A stretch of 64,000 nt of DNA, from NCBI RefSeq assembly GCF_013340285.1, contig NZ_BLVO01000001.1, positions 58,779 to 122,778 of the forward strand. The letters run 5' to 3'. Numbering within the stretch: the stretch's first letter is position 1; each line of letters opens with the position of its first letter. The notes under the pieces were generated by a model. The model saw nothing but the letters and a program-made list of their open reading frames with translations, had not been told where the DNA came from and made no database searches. The DNA is from Desulfovibrio subterraneus. GTDB lineage: Bacteria; Desulfobacterota; Desulfovibrionia; Desulfovibrionales; Desulfovibrionaceae. Shown here in pieces: positions 35,989-44,998 of the stretch. The position numbers were made by a program, and so were the translations under genes.

Positions 35989-37824
35989 ATGCTGGATCAG
36001 GTTTTTCAGGAAAACACACTGAACCTCGACTTCATTCCCCCCGCCACAAAGCGCCTGCTTGCACCTGTCAAAATGCCGCTGCTGCACATATCCAAGCTGC
36101 ACCGGCTGTTCACGCTCTACAGCGGCATGACACAGCGCACCTGCCCGCTGGCATTCGCACGCGAGGCACTGGATATTCTTGATGTCAGCATCAAGCTGAA
36201 AGGCGAGGGATTTGACAGCATCCCGAAAACAGGCCCGCTGGTGGTCGTCTCCAACCACCCCTTCGGCGCGCTGGAAGGGCTGGTGCTCATGGCCACGCTG
36301 CTGCCCGTGCGGCCCGACATGCAGTTTCTTGCCAACTCGCTGCTCGGCATCATCCCCGAACTGAAAAACGTGGTCATCGATGTGGACCCCTTCAATACCC
36401 GCGATGCCCGCACAAAGAACATCAGGGGGCTGCGCAGCGCCATAAGCCACGTGGGCGCAGGCAACAGCCTTGCGGTATTTCCTTCCGGCGAGGTCTCGCA
36501 CCTGCAGCCCGCCCACCGCGGCATAATGGACCCGCAATGGAACAGGAACGTGGCCCGGATCATCCGCAAGACAGGGGCGGATGTGCTGCCCCTCTACTTC
36601 CATGGCCGCAACAGCATCATGTTCAACCTCATGGGCCTCATGCATCCGCTTGCGCGCACCGCACTGCTGCCCCGCGAGCTGCTGAAGAAGCAGGGCTCCT
36701 CGGTTAAGCTCAGTGTAGGCAAGATCATCCCATCCTCCCTGCTGACAGGCCAGCACGGCCTTGCTTCGGAAGACGATGTCACCAACTACCTGCGGGTACG
36801 CAGCTACTCCATGCGCCAGCACGAAGAACGCCGCATATTTGCCCTGCCCTTTGTGCGCAAGGCACCGGAGCCTATGCCCATTGCCCTTGCGCGCCCCAAG
36901 GCGAGCCTGCTCATAGAGATGGACGAGCTACCGCAGGAACAGATTCTGCTGCGCGAAAACGGCTATACCGTCTTCGAGGCACGGGCCTTTCAGATGCCCA
37001 ACATACTCCACGAACTCGGCCGCCTGCGCGAAGCCACCTTCCGCCCCGTGGGCGAAGGCTCCGGTCGTGATCTCGATCTTGATCCATACGATTATGAATA
37101 CAACCACATCATCCTGTGGAATGATGCGGACCAGCAGATAGCCGGAGCATACAGATTGGGGCAGGTGCGCAAGCTCACCACCACGGCAGGCTCCAAGGGA
37201 TTGTACTGCTCATCTCTGTTCAAGTTGAAAAAGCCCTTCTTCGCGAAATACGGCGATTCCGTGGAACTGGGCCGCGCCATTGTGCACCCCGACTACCAGC
37301 GCGACTACAACCCGCTCATGCTGCTCTGGAAGGGCATAGGCCAGTTCGTGCTGCGCCGCCCCAAACTGCGCTATCTCTTCGGCCCGTGCAGCCTGCCGCT
37401 GGTGTTCAACCACTACACCCTTTCCACGACCATGCGGTATCTCGACACCCACCATACGGACAGGGAGCTTGCCACCATGGTCCTTGGCCGCAAGCAGCCT
37501 AAGCTGAAGCCCCCCAAAGGTGTGACCCACGATATCAATATAGAGAACCTGTCCTTCTCCGGCCTGAACGGGCTGGTAAAGGACATGGAAGACGGGCGCA
37601 CCCTGCCAATCCTCTTTAAGCACTACCTGAAGCTGGGCGGCAGAATAGGCGCGTTCCATGTGGACAGCAGCTTCGGCACACTCGATGCCTTTCTGCTCAT
37701 AGACCTCACGCAGGCCCCCGCCAACATGCTTGCCCGATACATGGGCAAGGAAGCCGCAGCACGATTCATCAGCCTTCATGAACAGGACGGGCAGGAAACA
37801 CGGCAAGACATTTCAGCCGGATAA
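35989..37824 (+). CDS. Two-domain acyltransferase: PlsC-like N-terminus plus OlsB/GNAT-like C-terminus (OlsF-like)
   Basis: 611 residues. The N-terminal half (~60-280) is a lysophospholipid-acyltransferase domain: VVVSNHPFGALEG (acyltransferase motif I with His), FPSGEVSHL (substrate-binding motif) and VLPLYFHGRNS. The C-terminal half (~310-600) is an OlsB-type N-acyltransferase: LRENGYTVFEARAF, RLREATFRPVGEGSGRDLD, YRLGQVRKL, VELGRAIVHPDYQRDYNPL. The order resembles OlsF of Serratia, a bifunctional enzyme making ornithine lipids from acyl-ACP. Ornithine-lipid or related aminolipid synthesis is therefore likely, though the amino acid cannot be read. ATG 35989 has GAGG 8 nt upstream. Confidence 0.85.
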   Translation: MLDQVFQENTLNLDFIPPATKRLLAPVKMPLLHISKLHRLFTLYSGMTQRTCPLAFAREALDILDVSIKLKGEGFDSIPKTGPLVVVSNHPFGALEGLVLMATLLPVRPDMQFLANSLLGIIPELKNVVIDVDPFNTRDARTKNIRGLRSAISHVGAGNSLAVFPSGEVSHLQPAHRGIMDPQWNRNVARIIRKTGADVLPLYFHGRNSIMFNLMGLMHPLARTALLPRELLKKQGSSVKLSVGKIIPSSLLTGQHGLASEDDVTNYLRVRSYSMRQHEERRIFALPFVRKAPEPMPIALARPKASLLIEMDELPQEQILLRENGYTVFEARAFQMPNILHELGRLREATFRPVGEGSGRDLDLDPYDYEYNHIILWNDADQQIAGAYRLGQVRKLTTTAGSKGLYCSSLFKLKKPFFAKYGDSVELGRAIVHPDYQRDYNPLMLLWKGIGQFVLRRPKLRYLFGPCSLPLVFNHYTLSTTMRYLDTHHTDRELATMVLGRKQPKLKPPKGVTHDINIENLSFSGLNGLVKDMEDGRTLPILFKHYLKLGGRIGAFHVDSSFGTLDAFLLIDLTQAPANMLARYMGKEAAARFISLHEQDGQETRQDISAG

Positions 37825-37850
37825 TCACCGCGTCTACTCCATTGTTCCGA

Positions 37851-37910
37851 CAGTATCCGGTAACATCCGACAGCTTCCGGCTGCATCCGGCAGCATCCGG
37901 TAACATCCGG
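37851..37910. repeat. Six tandem 10-bp repeats (consensus NNNCATCCGG)
   Basis: Units: CAGTATCCGG, TAACATCCGA, CAGCTTCCGG, CTGCATCCGG, CAGCATCCGG, TAACATCCGG. The period is exactly one helical turn. It starts 27 bp after the acyltransferase stop. Confidence 0.85.
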
Positions 37911-37924
37911 CCTGCGCGACAAAC

Positions 37925-37991
37925 TCTTGCCGCCATGCGGCAAGGCAGGAAGGATGCAGGCCCCGCTCCGGAATACCCCGCCGGAGCGGGG
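37925..37991 (+). other. Two hairpins after the decamer array
   Basis: CTTGCCGC-CAT-GCGGCAAG (37925-37943) and an 11-bp stem CCCCGCTCCGG / CCGGAGCGGGG (37961-37991). They could terminate the acyltransferase transcript. The rest of 37992-38304 carries short degenerate repeats (GCGCACATTT-like) and no supported gene. Confidence 0.55.
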
Positions 37992-38304
37992 CTGGTCCGG
38001 AGGCCCTTTTCGGACACACATTTCGGCACGCGTTTCGGGCGATTGTTTTAGCGCACAATTTAGCGCTCGTTTCAGTTGTACTTTTCTGGCGCACATTTCT
38101 GCCCCATACATAAGGGCATTGTTCCGGCACATTCGGCGCGCTCTCGTTCCGTGCACTCTACAGCTTCGCAATCAGGCTCCCATAGTGGCGCGCAACGGCT
38201 TTTCCTTGCGGTTTTTCGGCTTCGCGGGCAAAAATGACAGGGCGGCAAACGCCGCCCCGACATAACGCAATACTCGCGAATCAACCTCGCGAAACGGAGG
38301 TCAC

Positions 38305-38793
38305 ATGGAACTGAAGCTTGTTTCCGTTGAAAATCCCGATGCCCTGAACCTCATGTTCGGCCAGTCCCATTTCATAAAGACCGTGGAAGACATTCACGAA
38401 GCCATAACCTGCGCTGTGCCCGGCGCCAAATTCGGTATCGCCTTCTGCGAAGCTTCCGGCGACTGCCTCATCCGCTGGAGCGGCACCGACGAAGCCCTGA
38501 TTGAACTGGCAAAAAAGAACGCACAGGCCGTGGGCGCAGGCCACACCTTCTTCATTTTCATGCGCGACATGTTCCCCATCAATATCAAGAACACCATCAT
38601 GGCCGTGCCTGAAGTGGTCCGCCTGTTCTGCTGCACCGCAAACCCCCTGCAGGTTGTGGTTGCGGAAACCGAACAGGGCCGCGGCGTCATGGGCGTTATC
38701 GACGGCTTCAGCCCCGCAGGGGTGGAAACCGAGGCAGACATTGAAAAGCGCAAGGGCTTTCTGCGCATGATCGGCTACAAGGCCAAGGGCTAG
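38305..38793 (+). CDS. Adenosine-specific kinase family protein (PF04008 type)
   Basis: 162 residues, full length. Matches the small family named for an archaeal adenosine-specific kinase: MELKLVSVENPDALNLMFGQ, HFIKTVEDIHEAI, AVPGAKFGIAFCEASGD, NAQAVGAGHTFFIF, VFCC-like RLFCCTANPLQVV and GRGVMGVIDGFSP. The family binds adenosine or AMP-like ligands; catalysis in bacteria is not established. Followed at 17 bp by a hypothetical gene, probably an operon. Confidence 0.9.
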   Translation: MELKLVSVENPDALNLMFGQSHFIKTVEDIHEAITCAVPGAKFGIAFCEASGDCLIRWSGTDEALIELAKKNAQAVGAGHTFFIFMRDMFPINIKNTIMAVPEVVRLFCCTANPLQVVVAETEQGRGVMGVIDGFSPAGVETEADIEKRKGFLRMIGYKAKG

Positions 38794-38810
38794 AGAGCAG
38801 GTTGCCGACC

Positions 38811-39410
38811 ATGCAGATTGCTACCATGGCCAAAAGCCCCCTGCGGCAGATGCAGTACCCCACCGATCTGGACGCCTTTCTTGCCGGACGGGGCGGGCAT
38901 CTGGGCGGCACCATGCATTGTGCGCGGTATATGGGCTCCCGTGTCCTGTGGGACAGCAGCACCGGCGAGTTCATTTCAGAAGAAGGCGTGAGCATGTCCG
39001 GACTGGATCACCTCACCCCTGAATTCCAGTTGGTGCTGCAGCATGCAGAAGCAGAGCTCGGCTGCCCTATCCATCTGGACGGCGTGCTCATACCCGTGCA
39101 GCAGGGTAACCCGCACTTCCGCATATACGACATCTTCACCCCCGCGGACGCTGCTCCGGTAACGCTGTGGCGGGAGATAAACCTGCTGGCAGACATGTTT
39201 GCCCGAATAGACCGTCAAACCGTCTATACCCGCCCTGTGCAGTACTTCCACACCTCCAGCATGGACAGCGAAAAACGCATCTCCCGCTGGCTGAAAACAT
39301 GGACAACCCGTCCGGGATGCGGCGGCGTGTTCTTCAAGGACATGGAATTCATCTACACTCCCAATGCTCCGGCACAGGGTGCCTGTGTTGCTTTGGGGCG
39401 GAAAGGCTGA
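38811..39410 (+). CDS. Hypothetical protein, ~199 residues
   Basis: No family recognised. Soluble protein with GGHLGGTMHCARYMGSRVLWD near the start, a central HLTPEFQLVLQHAEAELGCPIHL and a C-terminal RISRWLKTWTTRPGCGGVFF. Three Cys residues and several Trp. It is cotranscribed with the adenosine-kinase-like gene (17-bp gap). The start is uncertain: ATG 38811 (AGCAGG 9 nt upstream), ATG 38826 or TTG 38802. A terminator follows. Confidence 0.72.
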   Translation: MQIATMAKSPLRQMQYPTDLDAFLAGRGGHLGGTMHCARYMGSRVLWDSSTGEFISEEGVSMSGLDHLTPEFQLVLQHAEAELGCPIHLDGVLIPVQQGNPHFRIYDIFTPADAAPVTLWREINLLADMFARIDRQTVYTRPVQYFHTSSMDSEKRISRWLKTWTTRPGCGGVFFKDMEFIYTPNAPAQGACVALGRKG

Positions 39411-39467
39411 CAGCAGCATGCAACGCGCTCACCACATGAGCAATAACAGACAGCGCATCTTGTATTT

Positions 39468-39500
39468 ACAGGGCAGGCACCAGCCTGCCCTGTGTTTTTT
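39468..39500 (+). terminator. Terminator of the 38305-39410 operon
   Basis: Stem ACAGGGCAGGC / GCCTGCCCTGT followed by GTTTTTT. Confidence 0.92.
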
Positions 39501-39648
39501 GAACAAATAGCGACATTTTCAACCTTACAATTTTCGTGACAAACAAATTCAACCATGCAACTGTCTGCTCAATCACACCGCTACATTTATATATGGCGAA
39601 AAATGCCAACTTAGCGGGGTTATGAATCATTAGCAGAGGGGAAGTACA

Positions 39649-41817
39649 ATGAACCTGTCGGTACGGTACAAAATTCTATTTCTCATAGCCGTAACCATCC
39701 TGGTGGCGCTCGCAGGATACGTGCTGTTGCTTGGCAACATCCGCAAAATGGAGGTCCAGCATGAACAGCAGGCCCGCGTTGCCATAGAAAACCGCATCGC
39801 CACCGAAGCTGAAAAAATCAACACCTACATGGCGGTAATGGAAAATGTTGCAGACAACATCGCCTCCGGCGGTGAAGGTTTACAGCTTGTCCAGCGCGCA
39901 GCCGCCCAGACAAACGGCACAGACATCGCCCCGCAGGTGCAGGCCTACCTCACCTCAATCATCTCCAAGTATCCCAATGCCATAGGCTGTGGCCTGTGGT
40001 ACGAACCCGACCGTTTTGCAGAAGAAAAAAAATATTTCGGCCCCTATGTGTACTGGGACGGCGGCAAGACCGTATTCACCATGGAATACAACACGCCGGA
40101 ATATGATTACCACAATCAGGACTGGTACACGCAGGCCATTCCCAAAAACTGGGACCGCAACAAACGCCGCGATTCGCGGGTTTACTGGTCGGCACCCTAT
40201 CTGGATACCGGCGGCACCAAGTCGCTGATGATCACCGTGGGCGGCATCATGTACAGCCCGGACGGCCGCATAGAGGGCATGTCCACCTTCGACCTGAACA
40301 TGAACAACCTCAAAGAGGTCGTGGGCAACATCCGCATCACAGAATCGTCACAGGCCTTCGCTGTTGATACCCGCAGCGGACTCATCACCGCCTACCCCGC
40401 AGAGGATGACCTCGTCACCCAGCCCACCAGTCAGCTTCCCTTCTACAATCAGGTCGCGGAAGCGCTGCAGCTCAAGGCAGGCGAGCGCACACACTTCACC
40501 ACCGAAATCAACGGCCGCTCCCAGTCCGTCTACTACAGCGTAACCCCCACGGGCATGGGCCTCGGCGTTGTGGTGCCGGACGACGAACTCTTTGCAGAAG
40601 TCTATGCCATCGCCAAGGCCAACACCATGACCACCATCGGGGCCATTGCCGCGCTGCTGGTGCTCTCCGGCGTCATTCTCATGGTGCTCAACGCCATGGT
40701 CATCCGCCCCATTCTCAACCTTGCCGACTATTCGGCCTCGGTTGCGCAGGGCAATCTTGATGCGACGATAACAGGCACCTACAACAGCGAATTCGGCAAG
40801 CTCAAAAACTCCATGTTCTCCATGGTGGCAACACTGAAAGAGAAGATGCACGAGGCCGAGCGCCATACCGAACAGGCTGAGGCAAGCGCGCAGGCGGCTG
40901 AACAGGCCAAACTGGTGGCGGAAGAAGCCACCCGCAGAGCTGAAAGCGCCAAGCGCGAAGGCATGCATCAGGCCGCACAGCGTCTGCGCGGCGTGGTGGA
41001 GATCGTCTCCTCCGCCTCTGACAAGCTTGCCGCCCAGATAGACGAATCCAGCCGTGGAGCGGAAGAACAGTCCGCCCGCGTGAGCGAGACGGCCACCTCC
41101 ATCGAGGAGCTGAGCGCCTCGGTCATGGAAATTGCCCGCAATGCCGAAAACACCTCCACGCTGACAGAAGAATCGCGCAAGGCCGCCGAAGCCGGTTCTG
41201 ACCAGTTCAAGATAGTCCTCAACGACGTATCCGAGGTGGAAAAGGGCTTCCAGTCCATCCATGGTTCCGTGGACGAACTGAGCCGTCAGGCCGACGGTAT
41301 CGGCGCCATTGCCCAGACCATCGAGGACATTGCCGACCAGACCAACCTGCTTGCCCTGAACGCCGCCATTGAAGCGGCCCGTGCGGGCGACGCCGGACGC
41401 GGCTTTGCAGTGGTTGCCGACGAAGTGCGCAAGCTGGCGGAAAAGACCATGACCGCCACCAAGGAAGTGGGGCAGTCCATCAACGCCATTCAGTATGCCG
41501 TGCGCAGCACCCTTTCCAGCATGGACCAGAACAAAGGCGTGCTGGCCAAGTCCGTTGCCGGTGTGAGCAAAGCGGAAGACCTGCTTGGCAGCATCGTGGC
41601 GCTTGCGCTGGATGCATCGGATCAGGTGCGCACCATTGCCACCGCAGCGGAGCAGCAGTCCGCCGCAACGGAAGAGATCAACCATTCCGTGGGCGACGTG
41701 AGCCGCATATCCGACGACACCGCACAGGCCATGCGCCTCGCAGAGGCCGCCATGAACGAGCTGAGCGAGCAGGCCGCAGAGCTGCGCAAGCTCATCACGG
41801 AGCTTGAAGCCCAATAA
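39649..41817 (+). CDS. Chemoreceptor with periplasmic dCache sensor
   Basis: 722 residues. Membrane helix (~8-28); dCache_1 domain (~35-325) with the ligand-pocket pattern [11 protein letters not shown] and [12 protein letters not shown], the layout of amino-acid or carboxylate sensors; second helix (~330-352); HAMP (~353-405); a long coiled coil rich in Ala and Glu; and the MCP hairpin with [19 protein letters not shown]. It ends in KLITELEAQ with no CheR-tethering pentapeptide. Its ligand is unknown. Single gene, own terminator. Confidence 0.95.
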   Translation: MNLSVRYKILFLIAVTILVALAGYVLLLGNIRKMEVQHEQQARVAIENRIATEAEKINTYMAVMENVADNIASGGEGLQLVQRAAAQTNGTDIAPQVQAYLTSIISKYPNAIGCGLWYEPDRFAEEKKYFGPYVYWDGGKTVFTMEYNTPEYDYHNQDWYTQAIPKNWDRNKRRDSRVYWSAPYLDTGGTKSLMITVGGIMYSPDGRIEGMSTFDLNMNNLKEVVGNIRITESSQAFAVDTRSGLITAYPAEDDLVTQPTSQLPFYNQVAEALQLKAGERTHFTTEINGRSQSVYYSVTPTGMGLGVVVPDDELFAEVYAIAKANTMTTIGAIAALLVLSGVILMVLNAMVIRPILNLADYSASVAQGNLDATITGTYNSEFGKLKNSMFSMVATLKEKMHEAERHTEQAEASAQAAEQAKLVAEEATRRAESAKREGMHQAAQRLRGVVEIVSSASDKLAAQIDESSRGAEEQSARVSETATSIEELSASVMEIARNAENTSTLTEESRKAAEAGSDQFKIVLNDVSEVEKGFQSIHGSVDELSRQADGIGAIAQTIEDIADQTNLLALNAAIEAARAGDAGRGFAVVADEVRKLAEKTMTATKEVGQSINAIQYAVRSTLSSMDQNKGVLAKSVAGVSKAEDLLGSIVALALDASDQVRTIATAAEQQSAATEEINHSVGDVSRISDDTAQAMRLAEAAMNELSEQAAELRKLITELEAQ

Positions 41818-41840
41818 CCCACCCGCCAGACAAAACAACA

Positions 41841-41873
41841 AAGGCCGGAGGCACATATGTGTCTCCGGCCTTT
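41841..41873 (+). terminator. Terminator of the dCache chemoreceptor gene
   Basis: Stem AAGGCCGGAG / CTCCGGCCTT with an ACATATGT centre, followed by T residues. Confidence 0.88.
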
Positions 41874-41889
41874 CAATTGAAGAACGTTT

Positions 41890-41988
41890 TGTTTTTATTC
41901 GCCTCCGGCGGGCAGGAACCTAACGTTCCTGCACCTCGTGTAAGCGATGCAAATCCGTTGGAGGGACCCCAGTTCCGGCTTAACGGAA
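41890..41988 (+). repeat. Dispersed ~95-bp intergenic repeat, copy B
   Basis: Core GGCAGGAACCTAACGTTCCT, CACCTCGTGTAAGCGATG, end GGCTTAACGG. In the convergent gap between the chemoreceptor and glnA, next to copy C. Confidence 0.85.
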
Positions 41989-42035
41989 ATGCGGCATTAC
42001 TGAACATGAGCGCCTTTCCGATTGTTGGCGAAGAG

Positions 42036-42137
42036 AATTTTTATTTTTCGCCTCCGGCGGGCTGGAACCTAGCGCTCCTGCACCTCGTATAAGCGATACA
42101 TTTATGTTTTTTGACTTCAGCCCCAGCTTAAGTCCGT
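42036..42137 (+). repeat. Dispersed ~95-bp intergenic repeat, copy C (diverged)
   Basis: GGCTGGAACCTAGCGCTCCT then CACCTCGTATAAGCGATA. Compensating changes keep most of the central hairpin. It lies 47 bp after copy B in the same orientation. Confidence 0.8.
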
Positions 42138-42157
42138 TTGTTTCTTATTCACAACAA

Positions 42158-42186
42158 AGGCCGGAACCACAGTGTGATTCCGGCCT
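42158..42186 (-). terminator. glnA terminator
   Basis: Stem AGGCCGGAA / TTCCGGCCT; on the minus strand it follows the glnA stop by 34 bp. Confidence 0.82.
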
Positions 42187-42219
42187 GTTCAATTTCGTCT
42201 GTCTGCCCGCGGTCAACGC

Positions 42220-43566
42220 TTACAGAATAGGCAGGTAGTTCTTGATTTCGTATTCAGAAACGTGGGTGCGGTAGCCATCCCACTCGATGAGCTTGTTGCC
42301 CACAAGGTTGCGGTGCATGTGCTCGCCGAGCACGCTCTTCACCAGCTTGGAGTCCTTCATCAGCATGGCGGCTTCGTACAGCGAACCGGGCAGAGAATCG
42401 ATGCCCTTGGCGGTCAGGTCTTCGCTCTCCATGGCAAAGATGTTCTCTTCCACGGCGGCGGGCAGCTCATAGCCCTTTTCAATGCCTTCAAGACCGGCAC
42501 CGAGCATAACGGCAAAGGCGAGATAGGGATTGGCTGCCGGATCGGGGCTGCGCAGTTCGATGCGGGTGGCAGCTTCCTTACCGGGCTTGTACATGGGGAC
42601 ACGGATCAGCGCAGAACGGTTGCGCTGCGCCCATGCGATGTACACGGGAGCTTCATATCCGGGCACCAGACGCTTGTAGGAGTTTACCCACTGGTTGGTA
42701 ACGCAGGTGAATTCCTTGGCGTGGGTGAGCAGACCTGCAATGTATGCGCGGGCTTCGCCGGAAAGGTGATGCGGGTCGTTGGGATCGAAGAAGGCGTTCT
42801 TGCCGTTCTTGAACAGCGACTGATGCACATGCATGCCGGAACCGTTTTCGCCGAAAATGGGCTTGGGCATGAAGGTGGCGTAGCAGCCGTGCTTGCGGGC
42901 CACTTCCTTGACCACAACCTTGTAGGTCATGGCAATGTCGGCCATCTTCATGGCTTCGTTGTAGCGCAGGTCGATTTCGTGCTGCGAGGGGGCGACTTCA
43001 TGGTGGGAGTATTCCACCGGAATGCCCATGCGCTCCAGCGCAAAGATGATTTCACGGCGCACGTCGTTCCCGAGGTCAAGCGGCGGGGCATCAAAATAGC
43101 CTCCGAAATCAAGCGGCTGCGGCGAAGTGGAACTTGCGAACAGGAAGAACTCCAGCTCGGGTCCCACATAATATGTGTAGCCCTTCTGCGCGGCACGCTC
43201 CACCAGCTTGCGCAGGATGTAACGCGGATCGCCTTCATACGGGGTGCCGTCGGGGCTCTTGATATCGCAGAACATGCGGGCCACAGGCCGCTCAAGCGGA
43301 CGCCACGAGCAGATCTGGAAGGTGGTTGCGTCGGGATAGGCGACCATGTCGGATTCTTCAATGCGGGTGAATCCGAGAATGGATGAGCCGTCAAAGCCCA
43401 TACCTTCTTCAAAGGCGGCTTCAAGTTCGCTCGGCGTCACCTGAAAGCTCTTCAGGTTGCCGAGAATATCGACAAACCAGAACTGCACGAAGCTTACATG
43501 AAACTCCTTAACGGCCTTGATAACGTCATCACCGTTCTTGCAGTTGAATACCGGATAGTTGCTCAT
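42220..43566 (-). CDS. glnA: Glutamine synthetase, type I (alpha subgroup)
   Basis: 448 residues. It makes glutamine from glutamate, ammonia and ATP as a dodecamer. Signatures: EEGMGFDGSSILGF, YYVGPELEFFLF, HEVAPSQHEIDLRY, ENGSGMHVHQSLF, KRLVPGYEAPVYIAWA and RIELRSPDPAANPYLAF (ATP-binding region). The length is that of the alpha subgroup. The tyrosine adenylylation loop (NLYDLP) of beta enzymes is absent where MLMKDSK follows SLPGSLYEAA, so control by GlnE is not expected. ATG 43566 follows GGAGG by 8 nt. The upstream region has TATAAT and a TTTCAC-N6-GTGA inverted repeat near 43660. Confidence 0.97.
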   Translation of the reverse strand: MSNYPVFNCKNGDDVIKAVKEFHVSFVQFWFVDILGNLKSFQVTPSELEAAFEEGMGFDGSSILGFTRIEESDMVAYPDATTFQICSWRPLERPVARMFCDIKSPDGTPYEGDPRYILRKLVERAAQKGYTYYVGPELEFFLFASSTSPQPLDFGGYFDAPPLDLGNDVRREIIFALERMGIPVEYSHHEVAPSQHEIDLRYNEAMKMADIAMTYKVVVKEVARKHGCYATFMPKPIFGENGSGMHVHQSLFKNGKNAFFDPNDPHHLSGEARAYIAGLLTHAKEFTCVTNQWVNSYKRLVPGYEAPVYIAWAQRNRSALIRVPMYKPGKEAATRIELRSPDPAANPYLAFAVMLGAGLEGIEKGYELPAAVEENIFAMESEDLTAKGIDSLPGSLYEAAMLMKDSKLVKSVLGEHMHRNLVGNKLIEWDGYRTHVSEYEIKNYLPIL

Positions 43567-43985
43567 GAAACCGAACCTCCATTGAATTATAGTCCCGCTT
43601 CGCCATCCCCGTCCGGAAGATCGCTCCCGCACATGCATTGCGAAATCAGGATCAAAATATCACTTTTTTGTGAAATAAGGCAAGAAAAGCCTGTATCGAT
43701 CCGCAACCCGAACAGGGTAACCAGTGCGGGCAACCAGACAGACTGACAGGCTCGACACATACATCTGTTTCATCCATCCGGGATTCTTGTACCATCTGCC
43801 CGACCGTTTGCAAGACGCAAACGCCCCCTCACACCATATTCCTCCGTTCTTCTCCCGCAGCCGCCCGCACTGGAAGGCATGCTCCTGACACACCATATGA
43901 AAACTCACCTTTGCGAGTGCACACTTCACTTTGCACCAAAACGTCTGGGCTGTGTCAAAAAATCATACGATTCCAGCCAATTGGA

Positions 43986-44007
43986 GATTGTGAAAAATGG
44001 CACAATC
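43986..44007. promoter_or_regulatory. 22-bp inverted repeat upstream of the split-Soret cytochrome, candidate CRP/FNR-type (HcpR-like) site
   Basis: GATTGTG-AAAAATGG-CACAATC, perfect 7-bp arms, 68 bp before the start codon. It fits TTGTGA-N6-TCACAA with one mismatch. The gap 43567-44075 holds no gene. Confidence 0.55.
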
Positions 44008-44075
44008 ATTGAAATATCACAAAGCATCCGGGCGTGTGGCTCGGTCAGAACCATGAGGAAGGAGAAGGAAAAGCA

Positions 44076-44873
44076 ATGACTAAAGGTATTTCTCGTCGTC
44101 AGATGTTGACTGCTCTCGGTGGTGCCGTGGTCGGCGGCGCCCTTGTTTCCGCCATGCCCGCAGTGGCCGCCCCCACACTGCCCATGGGACAGGTATGGAC
44201 GCCCCACAAGCTCGATCCCGTTGCCTGCGCCCCCTATGCCCACGAAGGATACTGGCATAACGGCTATGGCTGCTGCTACGGCGTATTCTACAGCATTGTC
44301 GGCACCATGGGTGAAAAATACGGCGCGCCCTACAATCAGTTCCCCTTCCACATGATGGAAGTAGGCAAGAGCGGCATTTCCGAATGGGGTACCATATGCG
44401 GCGCCCTGCTGGGTGCGGCTTCGGCCTTTGCCATGTTCTGGGGCCGCAAGGAACGCGATCCCATGGTTGACGAGCTGTTCCGCTGGTATGAAAAGACCGC
44501 CCTGCCCGTATACAACCCCGGTGCCGACAGCCGCGTTCCCGACGCCATTCCCACCAACGTGGCCGGTTCCGTGCTCTGTCACGTCTCCGTATCCAAGTGG
44601 TCTTACGAGACCGGCATCGACGCCAACTCCAAGGTCCGCTCCGAGCGTTGCGGCCGCCTGACAGCAGACGTGGCCATGAAGGCCATCGGAATCATGAACG
44701 CCAAGATCGACGGCACGTTCAAGGGCGCATTCGCCAAGCAGGATTCCGTTGCATACTGTGGCGACTGCCACGGCAAGGGCAAGCAATCTCCGCTGCTCAA
44801 GGGCAAGCAGGACTGCACCCCCTGTCACTCCGGAACCGACCACACCCAGAACAAATTCAAGAACCACCCCTAG
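44076..44873 (+). CDS. Split-Soret cytochrome c (diheme)
   Basis: 265 residues. A Tat-type signal (SRRQMLTALGGAVVGGALV) predicts folded export, consistent with a cofactor-bearing N-domain. The N-domain has a C_GCAxxG_C_C-like pattern (GYGCCYGVFYSIVG; GTICGALLGAA; VLCHVS). The C-terminus carries two heme c motifs, YCGDCHG and CTPCHSG. This matches split-Soret cytochrome of D. desulfuricans, a homodimer with two hemes per chain, reported mainly in nitrate-grown cells. The exact role is unresolved. An AAGGAG-type site precedes ATG 44076. The last 260 bp of the gene are duplicated at 50288-50547. Confidence 0.93.
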   Translation: MTKGISRRQMLTALGGAVVGGALVSAMPAVAAPTLPMGQVWTPHKLDPVACAPYAHEGYWHNGYGCCYGVFYSIVGTMGEKYGAPYNQFPFHMMEVGKSGISEWGTICGALLGAASAFAMFWGRKERDPMVDELFRWYEKTALPVYNPGADSRVPDAIPTNVAGSVLCHVSVSKWSYETGIDANSKVRSERCGRLTADVAMKAIGIMNAKIDGTFKGAFAKQDSVAYCGDCHGKGKQSPLLKGKQDCTPCHSGTDHTQNKFKNHP

Positions 44874-44939
44874 GCTGCGCCCACAGGGCGGGGAGCGTTT
44901 CCTCCATACAGAAGGCCGCCCTTTCGGGCGGCCTTCTCT
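44614..44939 (+). repeat. 326-bp direct repeat, left copy (3' end of the split-Soret gene plus terminator)
   Basis: Starts at GCATCGACGCCAACTCC and ends after the terminator GGCGGCCTTCTCT. It aligns without gaps to 50288-50613; I count six mismatches (two amino-acid-changing, three silent, one just after the stop). Sequence diverges completely on both sides. Confidence 0.97.
44911..44939 (+). terminator. Split-Soret gene terminator
   Basis: Stem GAAGGCCGCCC-TTTC-GGGCGGCCTTC. A second copy lies at 50585-50610. Confidence 0.88.
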
Positions 44940-44998
44940 AGTTATCCAATCAACGAAGCAAAACGAGCGCCATAATACACCTTTCCCTGCGCAAGGAG

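Noticed and set aside
37851..37910. Possible CRISPR array
   Set aside because: Units are 10 bp with no spacers; no cas gene is in the window.
37776..38171. Minus-strand ORFs across the decamer array
   Set aside because: They only translate the tandem repeat (repeated CYRMLPDAAG) and hairpins.
40348..41856. 502-codon minus-strand ORF over the dCache chemoreceptor
   Set aside because: Low-complexity Gly/His/Leu antisense frame. The same kind of shadow occurs over every chemoreceptor in the window.
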